Positions 44,811 to 57,002 of a DNA stretch of 64,000 nucleotides are shown here, one piece after another. The stretch spans positions 7,805,501 to 7,869,500 of the forward strand of contig CM072861.1 in the NCBI GenBank assembly GCA_036937835.1. Direction: 5' to 3'. Under the pieces are notes generated by a model that saw only the letters and a list, made by a program, of their open reading frames with translations, searched no databases and was not told the origin of the DNA. The stretch's first letter is position 1; each line of letters begins with the position of its first letter. The stretch is from Pampus argenteus. Its lineage: Eukaryota > Chordata > Actinopteri > Scombriformes > Stromateidae. Both the position numbers and the translations under genes were made by a program.

Positions 44811-46842
44811 CTAAATTGTTTCATGTCGTGCCCTTGCACTCGCCCATTTGTCAAGAATGGCATCAAATGAAATAGACCGTGCCACACTGTTTTCAATGGA
44901 GATCACTGCTAACTGGGTCAGGCGATCATTGCTCATACTTGAACGAAGGTATGTTTTGATAAGCTTCAGCTTACTGAAGGATCTTTCGGCAGATGCAACC
45001 GTCAGAGGCATGGTCAGGAATACTCTAAGGGCTACTGTCAAATTTGGGAACACCAAATCAAGATTCTCCTGTATGAGGAAATTTAACTTCTCAAGAGCCT
45101 TGTAACCCTTCAGTAGACGGCTTGCTGGGTATATTTCTTGAATGATATCTCTGGAAACATCACAGGTAGTCAGGGCATATCTGGTAACTGATTCCTCCAG
45201 CTTAGCTTGTGTCATGTGCTCCATTTTAGTGATGAATTTAAATTTCTCAGACACAAGCTGAAGATTGGAAAACCTGTCAGACAACTCTTGCAGGACTGTG
45301 TCGACAATAACATTGAAAACCATGCACCTAAAGTGACTCTCTGGTTCCTTTTCATGATGACCAGTGCTGGAATTATCATCTTGGAACCTCTTTCGCTTCC
45401 TAACACGTCTCTCTTTGAATTCTGGAGAAGCATCCATTTCAATGGCTATCCTGCGTGCAATGTCAAGTGACTTCTGAAAGCCATCATCTCTATACTTGAG
45501 CAAAAACTCTTTCAGAGAATCGATCAATCTAATGGCTGTGTCCATTGAGACATCTGGTGCTTGTAGTGCCTTGCTTGCAAAGTTGATCTCTGACAATAAG
45601 TCATACCAAACCAAGAGGCACACTAGGAACTCCATACTTACAATCTCATTAGACAGTGACTTTGCCTCTGAGACAATTTTGCTGTCTCCTCCCACTTCTT
45701 CAAGCTTTTCTCGCGCATCTAGAATCCCCCCCAACTGGAAACGAACAGCTTTGACAGAGTCTAACTTTGCTTCCCACCTGGTGTCACTCAAAGGCTTTAG
45801 TGTGATGTCAACAAATTCTGTGAGAATATCCCACCTCTTTACAGAAGACGAAAAGATTGTGTACAATCTTTGAAGAGTGCCAAAGAAGGTTAGACACTCT
45901 CTGTTGGATGAGGCTGCATCGCATAGCAAAAGGTTCAGGCTGTGGCTACAGCAGTGGATGAACAGAGCCTCTGGACATTTCTGTTGTATTAAAGCTTGGA
46001 CACCTTTGTGTATCCCCTTCATATTAGAGCCATTGTCGTAACTTTGCCCCCTACAATTAGCCATCTCCAACCCCAGACTATCCAGCACCCCTGTCAGTGT
46101 ATCTGTGAGGCCTTTCCCAGTTGTGTCCTTCACAGCAGTGAACCCCACAAAAGACTCGGTAATAGTGACCTTCTTCTTCTCATCTGTATGAACATACCGT
46201 ATGATAACTGAGGCCTGCTCTTGCTTTGATATATCGGGTGTGCAGTCCAATTCCACTGCAGAGTACTTGGAGGCTTTGATCTGGGCACAAATTTTACTTA
46301 AAACACATTCTGATATTGAATCTAAAAATTCATTTTGAGTGCACCAGGACAGATATCCGGTGGTTTTTTTTGAGGCAGCCTTTCTAAGATGCTCTGCCAG
46401 TGTGACATCATACCGTGCTATGAGCTCAAGGATACCCAGAAAATTTCCATTTTTAGGATTTCCAAACTGTGCATTTTTTCCCCTGAGTGGCAAGTTTCTT
46501 TCTGCAAGGAAGAGTATGCAGTCGATCACTCGAGTCAACACACTTCTCCAGTGTGCCTTTTCAGCGGCCATGGCTCTCTGCAACTCGCTATCAATAGTTT
46601 TACCGAGGCGTAAGCGGGATGCCAATTCTTTCCACATCAGATAAGCATTTATGTGATAATCGCTGGTTTCATGGTGCTTCACTGCCAAGACACTGCCAGT
46701 TATTATACCCCACCACAAGGCGTGTATCAGCAATTCTAGCTTCACCAAAAAGCTTACATGCAAAACAATAGACTCTGTTAGTACTTTTGGAGTACAGTAA
46801 CCAATCCCGCTCCACTTTCTCCCCAATGGACTTCACCAATGT
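44811..46842 (-). pseudogene. hAT transposase relic 2 (ZMYM1-like), unit 2, long open frame
   Basis: One 671-codon frame (44811-46826) carries all recognisable catalytic blocks: VELDCTPDISKQEQ, SYDNGSNMKG, HCCSHSLNLLL, LSDTRWEAKL, and SAERSFSKLKLIKTYLRSSM. The N-terminal zinc finger (VYCFACKLF, near 46750) is in another frame (46669-46965), so one frameshift separates it from the catalytic core. The 5' end is cut at the unit 2/3 junction. The element is nearly intact yet lacks its true start and any visible terminal inverted repeat. Confidence 0.8.
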
Positions 46843-47164
46843 CAGACAAATGGGAACCCACTGTCCACATAGTGGACTTGTTACTCCCATGTGGATACCT
46901 ACCTGTGAAGGAAAGCAGTAAGACTGTAAAAAAGCCAGTAACACGCAGACCAGGAGCTCATGCACACCCTGCTGTAGAGGAAGAGGATTCCTCAGCTGAA
47001 GAGGATGATGAACTTATTCCAGTGTACTTAAGTCCTCCTGTCTCCACAGTTTGTGAGAATCCTGTGCAGCCTGATCTGTCCATGAACAATGTTCAAGATA
47101 CTTAGAATGCTGAGCCTCCAGGCATTTGTCCTGTTGAAAGTCCTGTATGCTCTGATTGTTGATA
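46843..47164 (+). pseudogene. Gypsy integrase C-terminal fragment, unit 3
   Basis: As in unit 2: DKWEPTVHIV/DLLLPCGYLPV, acidic EEEDSSAEEDDE, stop near 47103. The non-coding part that follows is split at 47164 by an L2 LINE. Confidence 0.8.
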
Positions 47165-48116
47165 GGATTCAAGGATTCAAGGATTCTAGGAGTTTTTATT
47201 GTCATTACAACACATGTAAACATAGGATGCAACGAAATTGGTTTCCCCTGGTCCTGGAGCAGCCCAATTATCCAAATATAAAATAAAATTTAAAATTAAA
47301 ATAAGATAAAATAAAATAAAATATATATATACATATGTATATATAGAACATAAAATATAAAGGTAAGGCACAAAAGTATATACAATAAATAGAAAAACAA
47401 CAACAGTAACAGTGTAACACCATGGTGATGTGCGTGCATGAGTGTCCAGGTTGTGCAAACAACTGCAATGTGCAAAGAAAAGTGATTACAGTGCAAGTGT
47501 TTTTGTGTTATTGTCTGTGCATCTGTGGTGGGGGGGTCCAGATGGGGGACGGGGGGTGGGGGTGGAGGTGGGGTTGGGGATGGGGGGCAGGGGGCAGGGG
47601 TCCTCCAGAGTTCAACAGTCTCACAGCTTCTGCGAAGAAGCTGTTCCTCAGTCTGGTGGTCCTGCTCTTAATGCTCCGCAGCCTCCTGCCCGAGGGGAGA
47701 GGGGCAAACAGAGCATGTGCGGGGTGAGTGGGGTCCTTCATGATGCAGGAGGCCCTTTTCCTGCACCTGGAGGTGTAAGTGTCCGTGGTGGTGGGTAGGC
47801 TGCATCCCACAGTCCTCTGTGCAGCTTTGACCACCCTCTGCAGAGCCTTCTTCTCTGCTGCAGAGCAGCTGCCGTGCCACACAGTGATGCAGGTGCACAT
47901 GACGCTTTCCACCACACATCTGTAAAAGGAGGTCAGGACTGAGCTCCCCAGTCCAGCACGCCGCAGCTTCCTGAGGAAGTAGAGGCGCTGGTGTGCCTTC
48001 CTAACCAGATAGGAAGTGTTGGTGCTCCAGGTGAGGTCGTTTGCAATGCTCACGCCCAGGTACCTGAAGCTGGAGACCACTTCCACCGCTTCCCACCTGG
48101 TGTCACTCAAAGGCTT
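47165..48116 (-). mobile_element. L2-type LINE 3' part inserted in unit 3
   Basis: A 5'-truncated insertion absent from units 1 and 2, which read straight through GTTGATAGTACCCC. Its frame (47508-48087) shows the end of a LINE-2 reverse transcriptase: SSFRYLGVSIANDLTWSTNT, RLYFLRKLRRAGL, LTSFYRCVVESVMCTCITVW, ALQRVVKAAQRTVG, LPSGRRLRSIKSRTTRLRNS. The 3' end has GGATTCAAGGATTCAAGGAT, a short tandem tail typical of L2. The flanks share only ATA. The last 29 bp (48088-48116) are not LINE but match the hAT transposase at about 27653-27681. Confidence 0.85.
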
Positions 48117-48314
48117 ATAGTACCCCTAATATTGATAACACTACATCTTTGTCACAAAATGTGGTGCTGCATGGATTCAAGACCTGTATCCCTTTCATTA
48201 CGACACAATTTTCTTTAGATAATCTTCTTTTAACCTCAGAGAGACGCACATCAATAACAGGAATAAATGAACCTGTCCAAAAAGACTCCCTCTCTGTGCT
48301 GACTTGTTTTTGAA
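48117..48314. other. Spacer between L2 insertion and hAT relic 1, unit 3
   Basis: The counterpart of 2229-2426 in unit 1: non-coding, conserved in all units. Confidence 0.6.
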
Positions 48315-50045
48315 CTATTGGAGTGAACAGGTAATTCCCTTCAAGCCTAGAGATTGGTCTGACCTGACGGCCTGGAGGTGTAGCACTGATGTTGCATTGC
48401 TCGGTAGAGTATTGTTCCAGATGTCATTAAAGAGAGAGCCCTCTCTGTAACTCTCCAATGCGTCAACAAGAGAGTCAAGAAGTGTGACAGCTGTGCCCAA
48501 ATAAAGTTGTTGGGACTGTAAGATATCTGACAGATATTTTATCTCACCAAGAACAGTGATGAATGTTACAAGGAGGCTAACAAACTTGAGATCTATTTGG
48601 GATAATAAACCTCTTGCCTCTGTAGCTCTGTCACCATTTCTTTTAGTAGACGTACGATGGCTGGCAGTCTGTCTCTCACTGTCTTGCAAGCATTGTATCT
48701 ACATGCCCACCATTTCTCTATAAGTCTTTGTAACTCTCTTGGGCCCCCTTGAAACATCTCTCTCTCTGTACCTCAAGCCATCTTTAGTGGACATATGACC
48801 TTGACACTGTCACAACAAATTGATATGTTGGTGTTCTTTTGTTGTGTGTCTCATGACTTCCTGTTTTATTTTGAAATTCAGCCATCCTCTCGTTTCAGAT
48901 CACTTGCCCTTCCAATATGTGTGTCACCTGTTGTCGTGATTCCTGATTGTCTCCACCTGTTTCCAATTACCCATCTGTGTGTCTATATAAGTTCTGTCCC
49001 TGTTTGTCCTCTGTGAAAGTATTTCACCTCATGTTCGATCACCTGAGCCATTTCTAAACCATAGTCACAATATGTTTATTCATGAGTTTTTTCCTCTCCT
49101 GAAAGAGTGATTTTGTTGCTACTTTCTTAGTGTTGCTTTTGTGTCTAGTAGTAGTTAAATTAATGTTTTATAGCCTTTTGATTTTCCTCTTTGAGAGTGA
49201 TCTTGATTTCCTTAGTTTTGTATACGAGTGTTTTTTTGTTGTTGTTTTGCCAAATAAATCGGCTCACTGACACCTCAGCTCTTGAGTCCTGATTGAGTTG
49301 CTGCCTGACTGAAAGATTGCAAAAGAGAAAAGAAGCAATCAGTTTCATGGATGCATTTCACACTATCCATTAATACTAAATTCAAACAATGTGCATTGCA
49401 GTGCACATAATAAGCTAATGGGACCTCTGATTTCATACGTGCTGGCACACCTCTGCTTTTTCCGCTGATGTCTCTGTCACATGCTTGCCCTATAAGGTGG
49501 TTTTTATAGTCACGACCATGCTTCTGCAAAATTTGAATTATTTTCCGTGAAAGTGCTGCAGCATCCAGGTGCTGTGCTGCCTCAAAGGCAAGGAGGCTCT
49601 CACATACTGACCCATTGAAATAGTAACTTATTACAAAGGATGGTTCTTTTTGTTTTCTGTTCTTTTTTACTTAGGTTTTTAGTCTCATCAACCAAAATGC
49701 TAAACGCTTCACTTTGGGCAACTTCATTAGTTATTGAAGTGTGAACCATTTCTGCTAGACAATCAAGTATTTAATTTTGTGTGTCATACCCAAGATATGT
49801 TGCATTTCATTGACTTGACTTGTCATTTTTACTTTTGACTGTGCGATTGTGTTAGGCTAGCAGTTCCATAATGGAGATAAAAGTTATTGATACTCTCTGT
49901 GTATCCTGCTCTGTCTTTTCCTCTACTCCATCGTCCTCCTGCTTCTCACTAAACCTCTGTTGCTCCTCTGTCTCTTTCTCTCCTGTTCTAATATTCTTCT
50001 GAAAATGAGAAGAGATGTCTGTGGACTTTCTCTTGATTGTGGCTA
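48315..50045 (-). pseudogene. hAT transposase relic 1, unit 3
   Basis: The same element and LTR-like insertion as in units 1 and 2. A readable frame at 49275-49529 holds KHGRDYKNHLIGQACDR, GVPARMKSEVPLAYYVHCNAHCLNLVL (given in part: VHCNAHCLNLVL is the Cys/His block) and DSVKCIHETDCFFSLLQ. The C-terminal part lies at 48315-48689. It has small deletions of its own (near 48409). Non-functional. Confidence 0.75.
48803..49310 (+). repeat. LTR-like insertion inside hAT relic 1, unit 3
   Basis: The third copy of the insertion, with the TATA-like TCTATATAAG near 48981 and AATAAA near 49253. It is shorter than in unit 1 near 49220. Confidence 0.45.
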
Positions 50046-50835
50046 GCGACTACGTCAAAACCTTGATCTCTGGGTGAGCTCCAATAGCCTTACAGTCCTG
50101 TATTGTAAATGTATTATTCCTCAAAACATGTGGCCTTTATATTAATGATGTGGTTTTCTGGTTTGTTGCACAAAATATTTGTTTTTCATTGTTACATCAT
50201 TACTTTACCCATCTATTTTCGGTGGAAATTTGATTTGTGCCACTAAGGTGCACTGCTACTTTATCTTATTTTATTTGAATGTTCACCTTAATGTAATAAT
50301 GTTGTATTGAGAGGTTTTTTTTAATCTGTTCTTTGTTCGTTAGTTTTTCATTACAACTCAAGCGCGTACCGTCAAACAGAGTTGAAGTCGGCTGGAGTTT
50401 TTTCTCTCTTACTTTTACCTGTTTTGCTTAGTCTCCAGGTTGTTTGAACATTTCTCTGGACAACCTTTGTTTTTGTAGGAAACACTGCTGTCCCCTGTGT
50501 TCTGTAGTTTTATGGGGACTATACTAGTACAGTTCAGCTGAGGGGCAAATGACACAAAGTGTGAGGGAAAAGAAAAAAGAAGAGTATGTCAGGTCTCTCA
50601 ATATGGATTTAGTTTTAACCATACTACCAGCATGTCAATGACTATGTAAATAACAATGGTACACAGCAACTCAAGTAAACTGAGAAATGTGTTTAAATTA
50701 AGATGAACAGAAATTATCTTAATATCATGTGGTACTCACTGCCCATTGTACCAGTCTTTCTGTATTCATTTGTATAAGAAAAGACAGATGATATAATTTC
50801 CCTGATTACAAGTGGATTGATAGAGTCACTGGGTC
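50046..50835. other. Non-coding AT-rich spacer, unit 3
   Basis: The counterpart of 30996-31788. Nothing coding is recognised. Confidence 0.6.
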
Positions 50836-51600
50836 GGGAGTGTCTTCACGTAGTCGATTTCTTTCATTGCGGTAAGGGAGATCGGTTTTCTATTTAGAGG
50901 GAGAATCGTAATTACAGCTGGATACGCCTAAAAGCCTATTTGATCCCCGATCTTGCCACATGTACAATCCGCTGTCTGTCCGTGTAGTTGTGAAGCCTCA
51001 CCAGGACGACGCAGGGGCCCTGCCTGCCGGTGGATGCCGCTGGAGGTCCAACACGGTGAGCCCGCTCTACTTTCAGCCGCTCCCCTTGCATGTCCATGTT
51101 CAAGACCTCTGTAATCCATTTCTCAAAAAACACAGGTGGATCCTTGCCTTCAGTGCGTTCTTTCAGTCCTATAATTCTGACATTTTGTCATTGACTCTGG
51201 TTCTCATAATTCTCAAGTTTTTCCATTGCTTTTTTCAGCGCTGATCCCACCGATTTTGAGACGTGGTGTATAACCCGCTGCATTATACTCCATGTCGGAC
51301 ACTTGTTGTTCCACCGCTCCAAGTCTGTCTACTATTTTGTCTAGCTTTTCTCCTTAATATTACGCGTTACTTGCCGAACCACACTATCATCGTTAGTGGG
51401 GATGAAGAGCTCTTTTCTTGGCTCGGTACAGGATTCTAGCTCCTCTTCGCTAGCTAGCTCTGGCTCTGGCTCTGTTTCGACGTCTGGGTTAGCTATCAAT
51501 TCGTTAGCAGTCGGCTTTTTTCGGCATAGTAAAAAAGTTGTCCAGCGACATGTCCAATGTCTCTGTAGATTTAGCGATAATTTCAACACAATTTAGCAAC
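50836..51600 (-). pseudogene. L1-type ORF1 fragment, unit 3
   Basis: As in unit 2, uninterrupted, with VERAHRVG and VLVRLHNYTDRQRIVHVAR (50936-51133) and the acidic N-terminal frame (51341-51589). A 6-bp expansion in the acidic stretch reads EPEPEL. Non-functional. Confidence 0.7.
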
Positions 51601-52107
51601 GTGTAACCTGACAAGAATTATTGTTTAAATTAAATCCAGTGAGCAGACCTACGGCAATGCGTCTATCTTCCTCGGTGCATCACGTGACGCTGATTATTTG
51701 TTCTTTTGATTATCCTTAGGTATAGAGGTAATTGGATCAGATAATGTAAATAGAATATCATCAGTTAAGTTAATTTTGAACTGATGTCAGCCCATTGAGA
51801 TACCATTACTTCTGGCGCAAGCTAAGGCCTCAAGGGGTATAAAAGGGATATTGGCAACAGGAAAGGTCTAAATCAGAGTAAATTTGACTCTGAATCACAG
51901 ACACAAAAGCATCGATGTCTTAGGAACAGCTGAAGATAATTTGATCAGATTTTCAACATATTGCCTGCACTTTAAATCTTTTCAAATAAGGCCTCACTGT
52001 CACACTTTAGCAACACCTGAGCTTTTTCTACCAATCTGATCTGCTGTGAGAAAAGCTCTCCTGAATAACTTGGGTAATATTTAAATAAATTCAAATACTC
52101 AAACATA

Positions 52108-52864
52108 CCGTATTTTCCGGACTATAAGCCGCTACTTTTTTCCCATACTTTGAAACATGCGGCTTATACAGAGATGCGGCTTGTCTATGAATTTTTCTTC
52201 AGCCCACAGGGGGTATATAAAACCCACTAAGAAATTCCTGTGATGCAGCTTTTAAGTTGAATGCCATCGATCTGGCCATCCGTGAAGGAAACAGAGCGGC
52301 TGCACGTAAGCTTGTCGTTAGTGAATCCATGGTGAGACGGTATGTGATTAAGATTATCTGAGGCTGTTCAACTCCGACACTGAAGAGGACGACTTCAGTG
52401 GCTTCAGTGCGCAGAAGAAATAAAGTGACAGTGGTATGGTGTTTATTAGTTTTAAATGCTCAGGAGGAAGATAAATAGTGACTTGTGGCTTCAGTACATG
52501 GTCGCGCTTTAACAGTGTGTGGGAGGAAAAGATGACAGTGATTTGGTGTTTAATGGTTTCAGTACGCAGGAGGAAGAAGAATGAAGTAACTTAGTCTTAG
52601 TGCACAGGAGGAAGATGTATAAAACCATCAATGACTTTTCTGTTTTGTTTATCAGCACTTTTATTTCTGCCTTTATTGCTACTTTTATTGCAGCACTGTT
52701 TGGAAACAATCAGTTCAGGTATATGAATAACTGAATAACCTATTTCTCAGCCTGGATATCGGCGGCTTATAGTCCGGTGCGGATTATGTGTGACAAAATC
52801 TATATTTCATTCAAATTTCAGTGGGTGCGGCTTATATTTAGGTGCGCTCTATAGGAAAATAGAG
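52108..52864 (+). mobile_element. pogo/Tigger-like remnant, unit 3
   Basis: Orthologous to 9012-9772. Compared with the other units it has a deletion near 52500 and an altered right inverted repeat (CTCTATAGGAAAATAG, six bases lost). The coding piece AIDLAIREGNRAAARKLVVS is still recognisable. Confidence 0.72.
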
Positions 52865-53744
52865 TAAAAGTGTGTGGTTGTATTTCTTTGCAGTTTGTTC
52901 AAATATTGAACTGGAAATGAAAAGAGGTAGAAAAGAAGGAACATCATATTTGAGGCAGCAGGGTTGCCTACTGGTTGTTTATTCATGTTGTCTTTCTAGT
53001 TCATGTATTTTTCGCAACTATTATTTGTTGTTCATGTAACCCTATCTCTCAGCATAGCTATACTTTGTACATTTGCACAAACACACAAAAGTGATAGCAT
53101 GTCTAATAAAGCCATTTTTATTTTCAGTGTTCAAAATCACAAATTAAAATTTTGTCAAAGAGTTGTAAAATCTGAACATATGACAACTTCTGTCCTTAGA
53201 CCCTCGACTCGGATGAGGAACAACTCCCCAGAAATCCCTTTAACGGGACAAAAGGGAAGAAACCTCAGGAAGAGCAACAGAGGAGGGATCCCTCTTCCAG
53301 GACGGACAGACGTACAATAAATGTCAAATGTACAGATTGGACAGCAGTAGAAGCTAAATTACAATATTATGGAAAAGTAAAGGGGTTTGAAGTCTGTGGA
53401 TCAGTGAGAAGTGGGGCGGGAGCTGGCAGTTCGTCAACCATAAAACCTTCCCTGTGGCATGGAGACCTGGAGAGGATGGAGCAGAAAACACATGGAACAG
53501 GTGCAGAGGTTGTAGTTTGGGTGAAACAAAATTTTTGAAAATCTATGATTACAGGTGTATGATTTTTCTTTTATGGTAATATAAGAAATATATTTAAAAA
53601 TACTTTATTTAAAAAAGAACAATTATCTACATTATTTAAACAAAACTATAAGTAAAAATGAATACACTACATTCTGTATGTGAAGGGATGTTTGTAGGAT
53701 AATTTGATGTAGGGTGTGTATTTTTGGTCTGAGGTAGTTGGTGA

Positions 53745-54030
53745 AGTCCAGTGGCTTGGGGTTGGGGGTGGTTCAATGTTGGGGAGATGGGGGTTAGGGT
53801 TAGGGTTAGGGTTAGGGGGGGTTAGGGGGTTAGTGTTAGGGTAGGAGGGTTGTAGGGCTGTGTCAATTCAGTTGAATACCATCCTCTTGGAGAATGTCCA
53901 TTATTTCCATTAGAGTCATGTGAGGCTGCGTCATGTGAGGTTGCAATCCAGTGGCTTGGGGGTGGTTCAATGTTGGGGAGATGGGGGTTTGGGTTAGGGG
54001 GTTTAGGGGGTTAGTGTTAGGGTAGGAGGG
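53745..54030 (-). repeat. Duplicated tail remnant and GGGTTA runs, unit 3
   Basis: As in unit 1: the CAGTGGCTTGGGG block occurs twice (near 53750 and 53948), enclosing a decayed tail copy (53873-53945). Four consecutive telomere-like units GTTAGGGTTAGGGTTAGGGT occur near 53792-53815. Confidence 0.65.
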
Positions 54031-54043
54031 TTGTAGGGCTGTG

Positions 54044-57002
54044 TCAATTCAGTTGAATATCCTCCTCTTGGAGAATGTCCATTATTTCCGCATCAATGTC
54101 TGGTTGCGTCATGTGAGGCGGCGTCATGTGAGGCTGTGTGATGTAAGCCTGCGTCATGTGAGGCTGTGTGATGTGAGCCTGATTCATGTGAGGCTGCGTC
54201 ATGTGAGGTTGTGTCATGTAAGCCTGATTCATGTGAGGCTGAGTCATGTAAGGCTGCGTCATGTGAGGCTGAGACATGTGAGGCTGCGTCATGTAAGCCT
54301 GAGTCATGTGAGGCTGCGTCATGTAAGCCTGATTCATGTGAGGCTGCATCATGTGAGGCTGCGTCATGTAAGCCTGAGTTATGTAAGGCTGCGTCATGTA
54401 AGGCTGTGTCATGTGAGGCTGAGTCATGTACGGCCCAGAAAATGGCCCACAAGACTCTTTGGCTCGCTTTGAGACTGCTGCTAGTTCTGTTTCAGCTGCA
54501 ATACAAACAAAATATGATCTTAGTGTTCACTTATTTCTTATGTATCTTCAAATGTATGTAAATGTACAGGATAGATAGAATAACTTCTTTAAGATCCATC
54601 ATCTCGTTTGTTTTTACCTTGATTATTGTCCTTCCTCTTCCTGTTTTTGCCCTGTACAAAAACAAACAATTAGATTTTCTATCCGACATTAGCTGATAAA
54701 AACAATATTCTTTGCAGTGACTGAGGTCCATCAAATCTGATGAGTGTGATGTAAACTATGTAAAATGTGTATGATGTTGTGAGCAGGGTGTACTTACATA
54801 GTTGTCCTTGGCTGACCACTCCGGGTGCTGCTGGGCGTGGAACAGTTTCTCCATCGCTGCCCGTTCATAATACCTAGCCTGCTGCTCCTTCGTCAGAGAC
54901 TTCCACTGTGGACAAATGTCAATACACAGTCATTTAGTACACACAACTACACAACTCTCACTCATAGAGTACTACATATAACATACTAACCTTTGCTCCC
55001 AGGATTTTGTTGACTACCGCACTGTCAGTGATGTTGTATTCTAACACAACATTGTGCCTTTGCTCCTGCCTATAGAGCATAAAGGCATTTGGCGGCTTCT
55101 TCACATAGCGCTTTTCTTGTTGGTGCTGGATGGGAACAGCAGCGCTAATATTCGGAACGTATGGCTGCGGGAGTTCAAAGACAGCCTCTCCATTCCTACA
55201 CAGACAAGCAGACACAAGCAAAGCACACATTAGATAATAGAAAAAACACATGTTTGGTTTGAACATCTTTAAGCTGTGTACATAGTCACATGCGTGTTAC
55301 TTACACATATCCAACATGACGTAGGCTGTGGGGAAACTCTTTGGAGGACTGGACGGCTGGCACGTTGTTAGACTGCAGACACAAATAAAAACACATTGAT
55401 TACTGAAGGTGCAAAGATGTCATTTATCCACCAGGTGGTAGATAGCCCCTTTTCTATCTGTCATAATAACTACTTGAATGACCTGCTGTGACATCGAGTG
55501 AGACACTATGACACACATACGCAGGCAGGAAAGTTGTGAATGCTCTATCACTGACCACTACAATGAAACCTAAAGATACTGTCTAACTGAACTGCATCCA
55601 CAACCAACAGGTGAACCAGGGACTTACAAGTAGTGGAGGAATAGCAGGGAGAGCGTTGGCTGCTGCCCTCTGGAGATTATCTACAGGCCTCTGATATGGA
55701 TGGAACTGTAGAGAGAGAGAGAGAGAGAAGGATGTTCAGCCATATTACACACACTCAATATATCATCTCAAAAACCAACACTTATGTAACCACAGAAAAA
55801 AGTGGCACTCTAAATCGGCACCGAAGACATTTTCAAGGTGTTTAACTGGAACAATATTGAATGATATGTAATGGATGCAGGATTATTTACTGTTTAACAT
55901 TAAACCTTATTGTGCAAAATAGCATCAGTGCATTGATACAGCAAACTTGACTGGGAATTGAATATTTATAAATAACTATACTTAAAAAACACATAGAACT
56001 TCAATTAAGAAAGGTAAATTAAATATACATACAAATCATCATTATATATACTTGCATTAGTTCATTCCAATGTAAATTTTATTTGTAATATTGGAAAGTA
56101 TTAATAAATGGCACCAACTTTTATCAAGTATCATCAAGCTTAAGTTAATTTTCATTTACCCAGCTCTGCACATGGTTGGTGCACAGCACAGCTGGCTGAA
56201 ATGGAGGAGGTGTTGGACGTGAAGAAGGTCTTGAGGGTGGAGGAGGTGTTTGAGGTGCTGGGACTGGTGGATTTTCATCATTGTCATCAGAGAGGGAAAC
56301 GTCACTAAACGAAACCTCTGCTAACGACATGACTGGAGCTTTTGGGGATTCCACCTTCTCATCTATGTTGTCAAAGAGAGAAACGTCACTAAACGAAACC
56401 TCTGCTAACGACATGACTGGAGATTTTGGGGATTCCACCTTCTCATCTATGTAGTCAAAGAGAGAAACGTCACTAAACGAAACCCCAGCTAACGACATGA
56501 CTGGAGCTTTTGGGGATTCCACCTTCTCATCTATGTTGTCAAAGAGAGAAACGTCACTAAACGAAACCTCTGCTAACGACATGACTGGAGATTTTGGGGA
56601 TTCCACCTTCTCATCTATGTTGTCAAAGAGAGAAACGTCACTAAACGAAACCTCTGCTAACGACATGACTGGAGCTTTTGGCGATTCCACCTTCTCATCT
56701 ATGTTGTCAAAGAGAGAAACGTCACTAAACGAAACCTCTGCTAACGACATGACTGGAGCTTTTGGGGATTCCACCTTCTCATCCCTGTTGTCAGGGAGGG
56801 AAACGACACCCGGAGTATCCTGGATTAACATCTCGTGATTTTTGTGGTGTGATGCCCAGGTTGTGTCAGATACAACATTTTCACTTGGAGTACCTATGTC
56901 CTCCATTAATTGAAAAAGATCTTCCATTGCGTCCTCCACACAGTTGTTTTCATTGTATGTGTCAAACATGTATTCACTAAATTCAGCAACGTTGTCCTCC
57001 AT
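54044..57002 (-). CDS. TCF/LEF-type HMG-box protein, copy C (595 aa)
   Basis: Exons 57002-56160, 55705-55628, 55372-55305, 55195-54991, 54905-54798, 54651-54618, 54495-54044 join in frame. Exon 1 has six 28-residue units, one fewer than copies A and B. It shares the rare DYIDEKV unit and the GTAAAT donor with copy A, so these two exons are closest relatives. The HMG box reads as in copy A except L for F after RHNVV. The tail has about 22 pentapeptides and the conserved EIMDILQEEDIQLN end. No disabling change is seen. Confidence 0.82.
54101..54427 (-). repeat. 15-bp coding repeat, pentapeptide tail of copy C
   Basis: Similar in length to copy A but with units rearranged (for example an added PPHMTQP near the end, from a GTGAGGCGGCGTCAT unit). 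Confidence 0.85.
56289..56792 (-). repeat. 84-bp coding repeat, six units, exon 1 of copy C
   Basis: Loss of exactly one 84-bp unit compared with copy A, keeping the frame. Confidence 0.88.

Larger units (their letters stand above)
28728..46842. repeat. Segmental duplication unit 2 (18.1 kb)
   Basis: Direct repeat of unit 1, starting at the same CAGACAAATGG where hAT relic 2 of unit 1 meets the gypsy fragment. It lacks the R2-type LINE, the 1.5-kb HMG pseudogene modules, and the 3' half of the P-element relic. It has about 190 bp near 39000-39200 that units 1 and 3 lack. It holds the longest single open frame of hAT relic 2. Confidence 0.9.
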
